From the IMG/VR virus record IMGVR_UViG_3300033141_003629, positions 1 to 64,000 of that record: a DNA stretch of 64,000 nucleotides; one strand, 5' to 3'. This document shows positions 1 to 6,621 of the stretch, piece by piece. Position 1 is the stretch's first letter; each line of letters opens with the position of its first letter. The position numbers and the translations under genes are program-made. Under the pieces are notes generated by a model, which was not told the origin of the DNA, did not search any database, and saw only the letters and a list, made by a program, of their open reading frames with translations. Source of the DNA: a virus.

Positions 1-168
1 ATCAGCAACCCTACACTCGATAGAGCCATCGGGTAGATAATGTCCTTCTCTATAAGGGCCAGCAGGATTAAGTCCTAACATACTCTCTGTATTTCCGTGG
101 CTCTCTAAATCCTTAACCTTTATTTCCCCCGTTTCCGGATTGTGAAAAAAACTAATAAACTGGCACAT
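1..168 (-). CDS. Conserved phage hypothetical protein, N-terminal 56 codons (cut by window start)
   Basis: The start ATG at 168 follows a good SD (AAGGGGGT) and the frame stays open to the first base of the window, so the C-terminus is missing. The visible protein begins MCQFISFFHN and contains LESHGNTESMLGLNP and YREGHYLPDGSIECRVAD. From memory, this opening block (first a Cys-Gln/Lys-Phe-Ile start, then a REGHY..DG.IE.RV stretch) recurs at the head of short proteins in phage and mobile-element DNA; their function is unknown. It lies downstream of the 213-626 gene and probably shares its promoter. The family memory is moderate and the reading frame is certain. Confidence 0.7.
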   Translation of the reverse strand, partial: MCQFISFFHNPETGEIKVKDLESHGNTESMLGLNPAGPYREGHYLPDGSIECRVAD

Positions 169-212
169 AGTTACCCCCTTTTAAATACCAATATCTTTAT
201 ACTCTTTCTGTT

Positions 213-626
213 TTAGTCCTCTATTGCTTTTTCATATTCTGCTCTTATATTCGCTACCTCCTTAAACCACTCCCAAATATTTAACATCAACTTTTTATTT
301 TTTCCTTGAATTTCCTTTTTAGCCCCATCAAACCAGTCCAAGAACCAGTATTCAATTTTATAAGGATTCTCGTCATAAGAAACAAAGAACCTAAATTCAT
401 CGGAAGGCCCACCGTAAGACAATTGATATCTAAAATATCCTTCTTTTTGGTCTGTAAAAGTTCCCGCAGGAACATAATCAAAACTTAAGCCATAGTCATA
501 TATTGTTCCTAAGCCCTCCACGCCCTCTCCGCCATTGCAGTAGTCCTCCCATATTTGGCAAAGGTCATCCATTCTGCATTTTAAATGAAACGCAATTTTT
601 TCCTTACAGGTCTTCTGCTTTTTCAT
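213..626 (-). CDS. Conserved hypothetical protein, acidic and aromatic-rich
   Basis: A 137-residue protein that starts MKKQKTCKEK behind a purine-rich SD (AAGGGGGGG). It is rich in Trp, Tyr, Phe and acidic residues. Its most distinctive stretches are YGGPSDEFRFFV near residue 72 and IEYWFLDWFDGAKK near residue 91. I recognise this pair as typical of a small family seen in phages and plasmids, but know no function for it. It has no signal peptide or membrane segment and is probably a cytoplasmic globular protein. A clear promoter lies 53 bases upstream, and the next gene (1-168) follows in the same direction. Confidence 0.65.
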   Translation of the reverse strand: MKKQKTCKEKIAFHLKCRMDDLCQIWEDYCNGGEGVEGLGTIYDYGLSFDYVPAGTFTDQKEGYFRYQLSYGGPSDEFRFFVSYDENPYKIEYWFLDWFDGAKKEIQGKNKKLMLNIWEWFKEVANIRAEYEKAIED

Positions 627-678
627 ATTGCCCCCCCTTTATTCATACGCATTTGCTTGTTGTCTTATCCTTGATTGA

Positions 679-706
679 AGTATAACATGCTTTCCCGTTT
701 TGTCAA
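679..706 (-). promoter_or_regulatory. Sigma70-type promoter for the 626-1 genes
   Basis: On the minus strand TTGACA (701-706) is followed after 16 bases by TATACT (679-684). It lies just upstream of the 213-626 gene. The same CTTGACAAAA start and TATACT box recur at 1235-1263 and, with variation, at 2676-2703 and 51866-51895, which supports a shared host-polymerase promoter type. Confidence 0.75.
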
Positions 707-1074
707 GGTCTTGCATATAATTCTCTTTTTAGCGTATCGTGTTTATCATTTTTAGAATTAATGTATATTGTAACAATCTCTTTTTGATTGCCAACAACAA
801 GAATTAAATCATATACCTTATTATAATCAATCCTAAAACATGCTTTAGTTACTTTATCTTGTCCATTTGTATAAAATTCAAAAATTTGCTCTACATCTAA
901 TTGTAAATCATTTTTGATATAATAAAGCAATTGCTCCATATCTAAAACCCTTAGCCGGATATTATCGCAACAATGAGGAGTATATTGCCACTCCATTTTG
1001 TTAAGGCGATATACAAAGGTTATTAATTTGTCTTTGGCCTCCTGTGGGAAAAATACGTCCTTGTGATAGCGCAT
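703..1074 (-). CDS. Hypothetical protein, possible small toxin-like or RelE-like fold
   Basis: I chose the ATG at 1074 (MRYHKDVFFP), which sits behind GGAGATTAAGGAA. The longer frame up to 1107 would run into the upstream 45-residue gene. The protein has 123 residues, a helical N-terminal half and a C-terminal half with alternating hydrophobic strands (KACFRIDYNKVYDLILVV, then IVTIYINSKNDKHDTL). The ending loosely resembles strand-turn-strand ends of RelE or DUF4258-type proteins, but the similarity is weak and no catalytic set can be named. It follows the 1079-1216 gene by four bases, so the two are probably co-translated. Confidence 0.55.
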   Translation of the reverse strand: MRYHKDVFFPQEAKDKLITFVYRLNKMEWQYTPHCCDNIRLRVLDMEQLLYYIKNDLQLDVEQIFEFYTNGQDKVTKACFRIDYNKVYDLILVVGNQKEIVTIYINSKNDKHDTLKRELYARP

Positions 1075-1078
1075 TTCC

Positions 1079-1216
1079 TTAATCTCCAAAATATGCCTTA
1101 TAATCAATAAAACAATCTATACCTTGTAAAATTGCTTTTTGTTTAAAAATAAAAAAATAGTGTAATTTATAAGGCAAATCTTTTATTTCTTGTTCAATCC
1201 GTTTGAGGTTATACAT
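1079..1216 (-). CDS. Small hypothetical protein (45 aa)
   Basis: This short gene begins MYNLKRIEQE behind an AGGGAGAG ribosome site and ends YFGD. It is rich in aromatic and basic residues and has no recognisable domain. Its position directly after a consensus promoter (1235-1263) and four bases before the next start supports real translation. It could also be a leader peptide that couples translation of the 703-1074 gene. Confidence 0.5.
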   Translation of the reverse strand: MYNLKRIEQEIKDLPYKLHYFFIFKQKAILQGIDCFIDYKAYFGD

Positions 1217-1234
1217 TTCTCTCCCTTTTGTTTT

Positions 1235-1263
1235 AGTATATCATAACGCTTCGATTTTGTCAA
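1235..1263 (-). promoter_or_regulatory. Consensus sigma70-type promoter
   Basis: On the minus strand TTGACA (1258-1263) and TATACT (1235-1240) are separated by exactly 17 bases. The transcript would start a few bases before the 1079-1216 gene. It is one of the best promoter matches in the window and marks the left edge of the repeat and DnaA-box region. Confidence 0.8.
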
Positions 1264-1338
1264 GGCCATATGTAAAAATTTTTCATATAAGGCTATGGGG
1301 CTTTTTCATATAAGCATATTGCCCTTTTTTAAAATAAG

Positions 1339-1381
1339 TTATCCACAGGTTATCCCCAGGCTGTTAATAACCTGTTAATAA
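1339..1381 (+). other. DnaA boxes and AT-rich direct repeats (candidate origin core)
   Basis: TTATCCACA at 1339-1347 is an exact DnaA box and TTATCCCCA at 1350-1358 has one mismatch. They are spaced 11 bases apart, about one helical turn. They are followed at once by two copies of CTGTTAATAA (1361-1370 and 1372-1381), also 11 bases apart. Helically phased boxes beside an easily melted repeat fit an origin-like or DnaA-responsive region. Whether the phage uses host DnaA is inference. Confidence 0.55.
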
Positions 1382-1390
1382 GTCCTAAAC

Positions 1391-1409
1391 GATAATGATA
1401 ATCATTATC
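1391..1409. promoter_or_regulatory. Exact Fur-box palindrome
   Basis: The 19 bases GATAATGATAATCATTATC are a perfect palindrome around a central A and match the classical E. coli Fur-box consensus at every position. The stretch 1396-1410 also fits the 7-1-7 form used for Bacillus Fur. It lies between the DnaA boxes and the tandem repeat, with the nearest promoter 128 bases away. The match is visible; regulation by host Fur is inference. Confidence 0.55.
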
Positions 1410-1420
1410 ATTAGGCAATG

Positions 1421-1828
1421 CAGCCTTGTCTGAGGCCTCTGGCTATGCTTCTGGCCTTGTCTGAGGCCTCTGGCTATGCTTCCAGCCTTGTCTAAGGCCT
1501 CTGGCTATGCTTCCGGTCTTGTCTGAGGCCTCTGGCTATACTTCCGGCCTTGTCTGAGGCCTCTGGCTATGCTTCCGGCCTTGTCTGAGGCCTCTGGCTA
1601 TGCTTCCAGCCTTGTCTAAGGCCTCTGGCTAGCCTCTGGCTATGCTTCCGGTCTTGTCTGAAGCCTCTGGCTATGCTTCCGGTCTTGTCTGAGGCCTCTG
1701 GCTATGCTTCCGGCCTTGTCTGAGGCCTCTGGCTATACTTCCGGCCTTGTCTGAGGCCTCTGGCTATGCTTCCGGCCTTGTCTGAGGCCTCTGGCTATGC
1801 TTCCAGCCTTGTCTAAGGCCTCTGGCTA
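1421..1828. repeat. 13-copy tandem repeat with 31-bp unit
   Basis: The core CCTTGTCT (or TCTTGTCT) occurs at 1424, 1455, 1486, 1517, 1548, 1579, 1610, 1652, 1683, 1714, 1745, 1776 and 1807. The spacing is 31 bases throughout except for one 42-base step where 11 bases are duplicated. Each unit carries the palindrome GAGGCCTC and the string TCTGGCTATGCTTCC. A block of about 93 bases with the same variant order appears twice, 197 bases apart, so the array grew by block duplication. The units touch with no unique spacers, so it is not CRISPR. The array is far richer in G+C than its surroundings. From 1829 to 1919 I see nothing else. Confidence 0.95.
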
Positions 1829-1919
1829 CTTATCAAACGACCTTCAGTTTTAATTCTCGATTAGGCAATACTAACCCCTTAGCCAAAGTTAACCCACAAA
1901 AATTAATACATTTTTCATG

Positions 1920-2060
1920 TTAGGCCATTTTATTTTTTTTCCATTTACAGTCGAGATGATAATAAACAACCCCATCAAAAAAGTATCTTCTATCTACCTT
2001 TTGAAAACACAATGGACACAAACGAAAACAAGCAAAAACCCTTTTGATAATTTTATTCAT
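1920..2060 (-). CDS. Small zinc-finger-like protein (46 aa)
   Basis: The protein begins MNKIIKRVFA and contains CPLC at residues 15-18 and HLDC at residues 35-38, a spacing suited to one zinc site. The N-terminus and C-terminus are strongly basic, which would fit nucleic-acid binding. The start lies two bases after the stop of the metallopeptidase gene and has no strong SD of its own, so translation is probably coupled to that gene. The function is unknown. Confidence 0.5.
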   Translation of the reverse strand: MNKIIKRVFACFRLCPLCFQKVDRRYFFDGVVYYHLDCKWKKNKMA

Positions 2061-2062
2061 GT

Positions 2063-2479
2063 TTACACCATGCAATAGGCCAAAGAAAAATTATCCGCTT
2101 GTTGCTCATAATCCATGTTTTCAAATCTATCGCTTAATCTTAATGGGCCAGACAGTTTATCCTTAAAAATACAATGGTGTAATTCATGGAGTAATACAAT
2201 CCTAAGTCCAATTTTTTTGCTATACTTAACTAATCTCATTTTTTTGTCTCTATTAAAATAATAGCCACCTACCCCATCCCTAAATACTTTGTTCAACTCT
2301 GCGAAATTTATGTTTATTCTATGCTTGTAATTACCAAGATGATTGGCTCGACAATTTTCCTCTTGATTAAAAGAAACGCATACCTTGCTTTTTAATTGAA
2401 AAACATTACAATAATAATAAACTAATTTCCTAATTAGTTTTTTTCGTTTTTTAATCTGACTTTTATTATGATAATGCAT
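2063..2479 (-). CDS. Putative zinc metallopeptidase with HELHH motif
   Basis: A basic N-terminal third (KKRKKLIRKL) precedes a zincin-type active site: LLHELHHCIF, then about 20 residues later YEQQADNFSLAYCM. The HExxH plus a downstream Glu in a helix ending in an ADNFSLAY-like string is the layout of ImmA/IrrE-type and related small metallopeptidases. I preferred the ATG at 2479 (MHYHNKSQIK), which has GGAG seven bases upstream. The ATG at 2491 lacks an SD. A promoter at 2676-2703 faces the gene. ImmA-like proteins often cleave repressors, but here the substrate is unknown and no repressor gene lies beside it. Confidence 0.65.
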   Translation of the reverse strand: MHYHNKSQIKKRKKLIRKLVYYYCNVFQLKSKVCVSFNQEENCRANHLGNYKHRININFAELNKVFRDGVGGYYFNRDKKMRLVKYSKKIGLRIVLLHELHHCIFKDKLSGPLRLSDRFENMDYEQQADNFSLAYCMV

Positions 2480-2675
2480 TTTATTCTCCATCTTTATTTA
2501 TTATTTGCTTTTTCTTTCTCTTTTTCCTTATCAATCTCTGTTAGTGATACAATTAAATAAATTATCTAAACTTCTTTTAAAAAGTCCTCCTTTCATTTTT
2601 GTTTTCTCCTTTGTCCGGTCAATTAATTTAAAGTTGCTTTTCTCTTGAAAAATTTTTTTCTTGTCTTACAGTATA

Positions 2676-2703
2676 AGTATAACACCAAACAAAAAAAAGT
2701 CAA
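2676..2703 (-). promoter_or_regulatory. Promoter for the HELHH peptidase operon
   Basis: On the minus strand TTGACT (2698-2703) and TATACT (2676-2681) are 16 bases apart. A second TATACT follows directly at 2670-2675. The transcript would have an untranslated leader of roughly 170-190 bases before the peptidase start. Confidence 0.65.
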
Positions 2704-2948
2704 GGAGAATAATAAAAAATTAATCATAACCCTTATCATCAATCAAATCATAATTTTTTAAAAATAGATAAAAAGTTATAACCTACTAAAAACAAACACA
2801 TAATAACTAAATAATAATGATAATAAGTAATAAAAAATATAAATTATTGATAAATAAGGAGATAAAAAAAATAGTCGCATTTTTTGTATAAAATATGCGC
2901 CACTTGGGGTCGTACTAACTGATTATAAGTTAATTACTATCAAAGGTC

Positions 2949-2964
2949 TATGTAAATTTACATA
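2949..2964. promoter_or_regulatory. 16-base perfect palindrome, operator-like
   Basis: TATGTAAATTTACATA reads the same on both strands and is flanked by GGT(C) and ACC, which extend the symmetry with one mismatch. The size and form fit an operator for a dimeric helix-turn-helix repressor. No repressor gene lies beside it, so the role is open. Confidence 0.4.
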
Positions 2965-2971
2965 ACCTTAT

Positions 2972-3009
2972 ACCCCTCAAATAGTTATGCTATATGGGGG
3001 GTTCTTTTT
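2972..3009 (+). terminator. Terminator-like hairpin
   Basis: ACCCC (2972-2976) can pair with GGGGT (2998-3002), and inside it ATAG (2981-2984) pairs with CTAT (2990-2993). TTCTTTTT follows. The stem is interrupted and no plus-strand gene is seen upstream, so this is a weak call. Confidence 0.35.
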
Positions 3010-3207
3010 AGCAAAAAATGTGCCAATTATAAACGGAGTACCGACTGTATCTTTCTTTCGATTTAATAATTTTATAACTCATTTACTTTAAAGAACTTAT
3101 ATTTTTTCGCCAATAAATTTTAAAAAAATCAAAAATGATGAAAATATAGTCATAACGGATGATATTTTTAGTTTATTTAAGTTATTTTTTTCTTATTTTA
3201 AATCATT

Positions 3208-3580
3208 TTACATCATTTGGTGGATAATTTTAAAATCTACTTTATTTAACTTTATTAATATCAAAGAGTTATATAAGTTTTTAGAAACAAAAATCACTGT
3301 ATTTGGTAGATTTGGGTAGAATTAAGGTAGATTTCTTAGAAATTGAGCAAAATTTGGGTAGAATTAGTTCTACTATATTCAACTTATTATATATTAAGAA
3401 GTTATATAATTACTAATTCCTTAAATTTGGGTATTTGGGTAGTTTTTACCACAGGTAGAAAGATAGTCGTACCGAACGCCGCCCCCTACCCCCATCTTAG
3501 TTTAAGGACATTCTACTATTTTTATCATATTGGATTTAAAGAACTTAGAAGATTTTTTTTAAAAAAACCAAATGATGTAA
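3208..3580. repeat. 13-bp inverted repeat pair
   Basis: TTACATCATTTGG at 3208-3220 is the exact reverse complement of CCAAATGATGTAA at 3568-3580. A direct repeat of TTTAAAGAACTTA occurs near 3087 and 3535. The arms enclose the TTTGGGTA repeats. Short inverted repeats can arise by chance in AT-rich DNA, but these contain mixed bases and match at every position. Confidence 0.5.
3304..3461 (+). repeat. Iteron-like TTTGGGTA repeats
   Basis: TTTGGGTA occurs at 3311, 3353, 3426 and 3434. The first two extend to TTTGGGTAGAATTA (3311-3324 and 3353-3366). The related GGTAGA appears near 3305, 3326 and 3455. The copies lie in one strand orientation, as iterons for an initiator protein often do. A reading frame at 3343-3588 overlaps them but looks spurious. 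Confidence 0.5.
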
Positions 3581-3608
3581 GTATTTAATAGAGAAAAAGA
3601 TTTGACGA

Positions 3609-3673
3609 GGCGTTTTTGTTTTTTCGTTTAAAAACGCCGAGTAGTACTTTTTATGTATTATATAAAAAGTACT
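3609..3673. other. Two adjacent perfect stem-loops
   Basis: GGCGTTTTT (3609-3617) pairs with AAAAACGCC (3630-3638). Five bases on, AGTACTTTTTAT (3643-3654) pairs with ATAAAAAGTACT (3662-3673) around a seven-base loop. Neither is followed by a clean T run on either strand. They may be terminators of weak form, or structure at the start of the transcript that carries the RNA at 3806-4281. Confidence 0.5.
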
Positions 3674-4103
3674 AAAATCATATTGTTTATTATGTTCTTG
3701 ATTTGTTATTAATATATCAGTATCATATAAGAATAAAAACCTAAATGGCAAAAATATTTTAAAAAAAGTGTGGTAAAATCGTATATGTGCAGTATACTTA
3801 TTAGTGAGAGACAAAATCTGTTCTTTTACATAAATTTTAAGGTCAATCGCGGAAAACGCCATCCCGCGTAGGGAACTTTAAACAATAGTCGCCTTAACCT
3901 AGCTAAATACTATGGAGTCAGGCGAAAAGAAAAAAGATTTTGTTCCAGCAGATTGATTGAAAATTCATAAACAACTAGGTATTAATCAATGCTTCTATTT
4001 CTGTTAACAGAAATAGTTTGCTAAAAAGACGAAAGGTGAGTTATATCCGATTGTTCTAGAGCAGCGACATCTTCTATGAAAAGACTCTACCAAGTGAAAA
4101 ACT

Positions 4104-4220
4104 ATGGAAAAATACGAATTGACCAAATTAGATAAATTTGATGTAGCAATTGTTAAAATTCAAAAAGAAATAGATGCTCTTAAAGCAAGATTAGAAAAGA
4201 TAAAAATTTCTGTAAAGTAA
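4104..4220 (+). CDS. Small coiled-coil protein (38 aa)
   Basis: The frame begins MEKYELTKLD and continues with a regular heptad pattern (IVKIQKEIDALKARLEKI), so the product would be a short amphipathic helix. It lies between the candidate RNA helices and the terminator. The upstream AAGTGAAAA is a poor SD. It may be a real microprotein or the coding part of an attenuated leader. The terminator directly after it would separate it from the virion operon. Confidence 0.4.
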   Translation: MEKYELTKLDKFDVAIVKIQKEIDALKARLEKIKISVK

Positions 4221-4244
4221 TTCATAATACGTTATAAGTAGTTT

Positions 4245-4281
4245 AAGCTACCGCTTATGGAAGTAGGCGGTAGCTTTTTTT
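4245..4281 (+). terminator. Strong intrinsic terminator
   Basis: AAGCTACCGC (4245-4254) pairs perfectly with GCGGTAGCTT (4267-4276), and a run of seven T begins within the stem end at 4275. It stands just before the first virion gene (SD at 4295). It must be read through, or a further promoter must lie after it, for the late operon to be expressed from upstream. Confidence 0.85.
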
Positions 4282-4308
4282 ATTATATGTTAAAAAGGAG
4301 ATTTGCAC

Positions 4309-4554
4309 ATGTTAGAAAAATCAATTAGATTTGGACAGCAAAACTTTTTTTATGTAAAGAATGATGAAAGCGATGGAACATATGACTATACTGGTTTTAT
4401 GACTCAACAAGGGGCCATCCTTATTGCTCGTTATACTAAAGATGGTGACAATGCTCTTTATTGGGTAGGCACAGGAGATTTTGATACTATCTGGGCTGCA
4501 AAAGCAACAAAAAATTATGTTTATCCAAATGAATTGGATTTGCCCAGAGTATAA
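4309..4554 (+). CDS. Hypothetical protein, first gene of the virion operon
   Basis: The ATG at 4309 (MLEKSIRFGQ) lies eight bases after AAGGAG; a TTG two codons earlier is less likely. The 81-residue product alternates short strands rich in Tyr and Gly (FFYVKNDESDGTYDYTG, ALYWVGTGDFDTIW), which suggests a small all-beta protein. It precedes the tail spike gene, so a minor virion part or spike adaptor is possible, but I recognise no family. Confidence 0.6.
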   Translation: MLEKSIRFGQQNFFYVKNDESDGTYDYTGFMTQQGAILIARYTKDGDNALYWVGTGDFDTIWAAKATKNYVYPNELDLPRV

Positions 4555-4597
4555 AAGATAAAGAATAGACTCTAACTGAAAACAGGAGAGCACCGGA

Positions 4598-6118
4598 ATG
4601 TCACAGTATACAAAAAAAGTAAACAAGTTTACAGGGTATCTTCAGTTGGTTCCTTCTAATATAGTTATGGTTTTTAGAGCCGGAGTTGCCAATGAAGCTG
4701 CTCTTCCTGCATCTGGAAATGTAATAGGAGATGCAAGAATAACTAATGATACACATCATATTTATGTTTGGGATGGTTCTGCTTGGCAAGACCAGGGGGA
4801 TATTATAGACTTAAACTGGTCTGCAATTCAAAATAAACCAACTTCAACAACAAGCCAAATAGACGATGCAGTATCAAAAAAACACACCCAAGGAACAGAC
4901 CAGGGTTTAGATACTGGGGGAGCAAATGCAACAACTGCTGCAGAAGTAAAAGATGCCGTTACTAAAGCATTAACAATAGTAACTGTTACGGAATTAACAG
5001 ATGAAGGAATTAATGCAGCAATCGATTCATTAGGTGCATCTGGCGGATTAGTTTTATTGCCAGAAGGAACCTATGTAATTGATGCTCCAATTGTCATTGA
5101 CTATGACAAAACAATTTTGATGGGTTATGGGCAGCATACTATTTTAGATGCTTCGGCTTGGGCAACGCCAACAGGAAACATTATTACAGTTACTGGTGTA
5201 GATAATTGTGAAATCAAAAATTTAAAAATAATTGGTGCAAATTCTGGAGAAGCATATGCAACTATTAATGCCATTGATTCTCAGTATTTAACCATTGAAG
5301 ATGTTATTATAGAAGAAGCAAATTATGATGCTATTTTGGCAGGAGCTTCTGGTAGTGCAGGAACTAGTGACCAGTTAATTATAAATAGAGTTACTATCAA
5401 TGGTGCAAATAAGGATGGTATTAAATTTAGAGGGACTAATTGTAAAGTTACAAATAGTAGAATAATGAATACCGATGGTATTGGTATTTTTGTTTATTAT
5501 TGTATAAACCCAGAAGTAACAGATAATTATTTTTATACTTGTTATCAAATTGTTAAAGTAGAAGGTACGACTGGGTTGAATTTAATTAATAATACTTTCA
5601 GTGCAGATACTCAAGTCGCCCACGATGCTTCTCAAATTTATTATTGGTCGAATAATACAGGAGGTATTATTGCAAATAATTGTCTTAGTATTAATCAGAA
5701 TAATAAAAAATCACTTCATTTAAGGGGTTTGAATAAAGCGATTATTGCAAATAATTATATTAAAAGTGGAAACTTTACCTCTTATAATATTTATATGGAT
5801 TTATATTGCACTGATAATTTAATTGTAAATAATATGTTAGAAGCTAGCACATATAATCCAGATATTACAGGGGTTTATGGTCACGCCGATGCAGATGGCA
5901 ATGTGCTTATTAATAATCAGTTCAGAGGAACATTTGTTAACGAATATGATATCAATGGAACGTGTACAGTAATAAAACCGGAAGATATAGCGGATGCAAT
6001 TTCCAAAAAACACGATGGTACTACTCAATTAAGCCAAAACGGAATAAATGGAACATTTACAACAACCGATGGAAAGACAGTCACAGTTGTTGATGGACAA
6101 ATTACAAATATCGTGTAA
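4598..6118 (+). CDS. Tail spike with right-handed beta-helix
   Basis: A 506-residue protein with SD AGGAG. Residues 1-110 hold a fibre-type head with YVWDGSAWQDQG and a DAVSKKHTQGTDQGLDTGG string common in phage fibres. From about 150 to 470 the sequence is a pectate-lyase-like parallel beta-helix, with GTYVIDAPIVI and many Asn/Ile/Val ladder repeats such as NNTFSAD and IIANNYIKS. The C-terminal tail repeats the DAISKKH element and ends in a short strand-rich tip. Such spikes bind and often cleave surface polysaccharide; no catalytic residues can be assigned by eye. Tail spike is the likely role, while enzyme activity is inference. Confidence 0.8.
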   Translation: MSQYTKKVNKFTGYLQLVPSNIVMVFRAGVANEAALPASGNVIGDARITNDTHHIYVWDGSAWQDQGDIIDLNWSAIQNKPTSTTSQIDDAVSKKHTQGTDQGLDTGGANATTAAEVKDAVTKALTIVTVTELTDEGINAAIDSLGASGGLVLLPEGTYVIDAPIVIDYDKTILMGYGQHTILDASAWATPTGNIITVTGVDNCEIKNLKIIGANSGEAYATINAIDSQYLTIEDVIIEEANYDAILAGASGSAGTSDQLIINRVTINGANKDGIKFRGTNCKVTNSRIMNTDGIGIFVYYCINPEVTDNYFYTCYQIVKVEGTTGLNLINNTFSADTQVAHDASQIYYWSNNTGGIIANNCLSINQNNKKSLHLRGLNKAIIANNYIKSGNFTSYNIYMDLYCTDNLIVNNMLEASTYNPDITGVYGHADADGNVLINNQFRGTFVNEYDINGTCTVIKPEDIADAISKKHDGTTQLSQNGINGTFTTTDGKTVTVVDGQITNIV

Positions 6119-6135
6119 TTGAATTAGGAATTTAC

Positions 6136-6213
6136 ATGAAGAAAGCAAGAATAGCAATGGACAACATTTTAAGAGATTTAATCGTTATTTTTTGTAAATC
6201 TTTAGAGCAATAG
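6136..6213 (+). CDS. Possible microprotein (25 aa)
   Basis: MKKARIAMDNILRDLIVIFC opens the frame, which ends SLEQ before a TAG stop. TAGGAA lies seven bases upstream. The product would be a single amphipathic or membrane-seeking helix. It fills the gap between the spike gene and the next virion gene. There is no independent support, so it is only a candidate. Confidence 0.3.
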   Translation: MKKARIAMDNILRDLIVIFCKSLEQ

Positions 6214-6254
6214 TCTAATTTAAAAAATAGATTTTAGAATTTACAGAGGCAAAA

Positions 6255-6617
6255 ATGGAGTCTTATTTTAGAGGCGATACGATTGAAATGTCTTTTCAAT
6301 TATATCGTGATAAATCAGAAAACGAATATTGGGATTTAACAGGTGCACAAATTAGATTTGAATTAAGAAATGGAGCAAAAAAAATAAAGAAAGGAAGTGT
6401 ATTAGTTACTGGTGGTTCTGATGAGCAAATTCAAATTATAAATGCTGCACAAGGTTCTTTTATCGTTTATATAACTAAAGACGAATCTATAGAATTAGCA
6501 GTTGGTACTTATCAATTTGAAATCGAGGTTACAACTTCAGAAGGGAAGAGATATACAGTATTACAGGATAAGCTATCTATTAAAGAGCATTATATTACTT
6601 GGCAGAATGTAGAATAA
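6255..6617 (+). CDS. Baseplate-type beta-sandwich protein (BppU N-domain-like)
   Basis: The 120-residue protein opens with MESYFRGDTIEMSFQLYRDK and continues WDLTGAQIRFELRN, then a strand-rich C-terminus ending in YTVLQDKLSIKEHY. This RGDT..F.L....WDLTGA..RF.LR pattern is what I associate with the N-terminal domain of siphophage baseplate upper proteins and related phage Ig-like domains. Here the domain stands alone, without the C-terminal receptor-binding part. It lies between spike and fibre genes, consistent with an adaptor at the tail tip. Confidence 0.65.
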   Translation: MESYFRGDTIEMSFQLYRDKSENEYWDLTGAQIRFELRNGAKKIKKGSVLVTGGSDEQIQIINAAQGSFIVYITKDESIELAVGTYQFEIEVTTSEGKRYTVLQDKLSIKEHYITWQNVE

Positions 6618-6621
6618 TATT

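Larger units (their letters stand above)
2704..3805. other. AT-rich region without convincing genes
   Basis: No frame here has both a ribosome site and a plausible protein. The stretch is strongly AT-rich and full of small repeats and palindromes, listed separately: a 16-base palindrome, a C/G hairpin, TTTGGGTA repeats, a 13-base inverted repeat and two adjacent stem-loops. The word ATAGTCG recurs at 2871, 3463 and 3885. The layout suggests an origin or control region between the minus-strand genes and the late operon. Confidence 0.5.
3806..4281 (+). ncRNA. Candidate structured RNA leader of the late operon
   Basis: Several helices can be drawn by eye. ACAAAATCT (3811-3819) pairs with AGATTTTGT (3935-3943) and encloses CGCGG/CCGCG (3848-3852 with 3864-3868) and TCGCCT/AGGCGA (3889-3894 with 3920-3925). 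The TCGCCT hairpin has an inner CCTAG stem. CTATTTCTG (3995-4003) pairs with CAGAAATAG (4008-4016) around TTAA. CTAGGT (3975-3980) could form a pseudoknot with ACCTAG (3897-3902). GGT..AGT (4036-4042) can pair with ACT..ACC (4084-4091). The segment ends in the terminator at 4245-4281 and contains a 38-codon frame. A TATACT box at 3793-3798 could be its -10 element, but no good -35 is seen. The 5' end is a guess, and I do not recognise the RNA class. Confidence 0.45.

Noticed and set aside
1421-1828. CRISPR array
   Set aside because: The 31-bp units touch each other without unique spacers and no cas genes are present.
3343-3588. 81-codon plus-strand frame in the AT-rich region
   Set aside because: No SD, it runs through the TTTGGGTA repeats and one inverted-repeat arm, and the protein is low in complexity.
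3545-3862. 105-codon minus-strand frame
   Set aside because: It has no SD, covers the two perfect stem-loops and part of the candidate RNA, and looks like random AT-rich translation.
3806-4100. Group I intron core
   Set aside because: Short GACT/AGTC pairings exist, but the P, Q, R, S elements could not be found in the right order and no split gene flanks it.
3806-4281. tmRNA or tRNA
   Set aside because: No acceptor stem, T-loop GTTC block in place or CCA end could be drawn.
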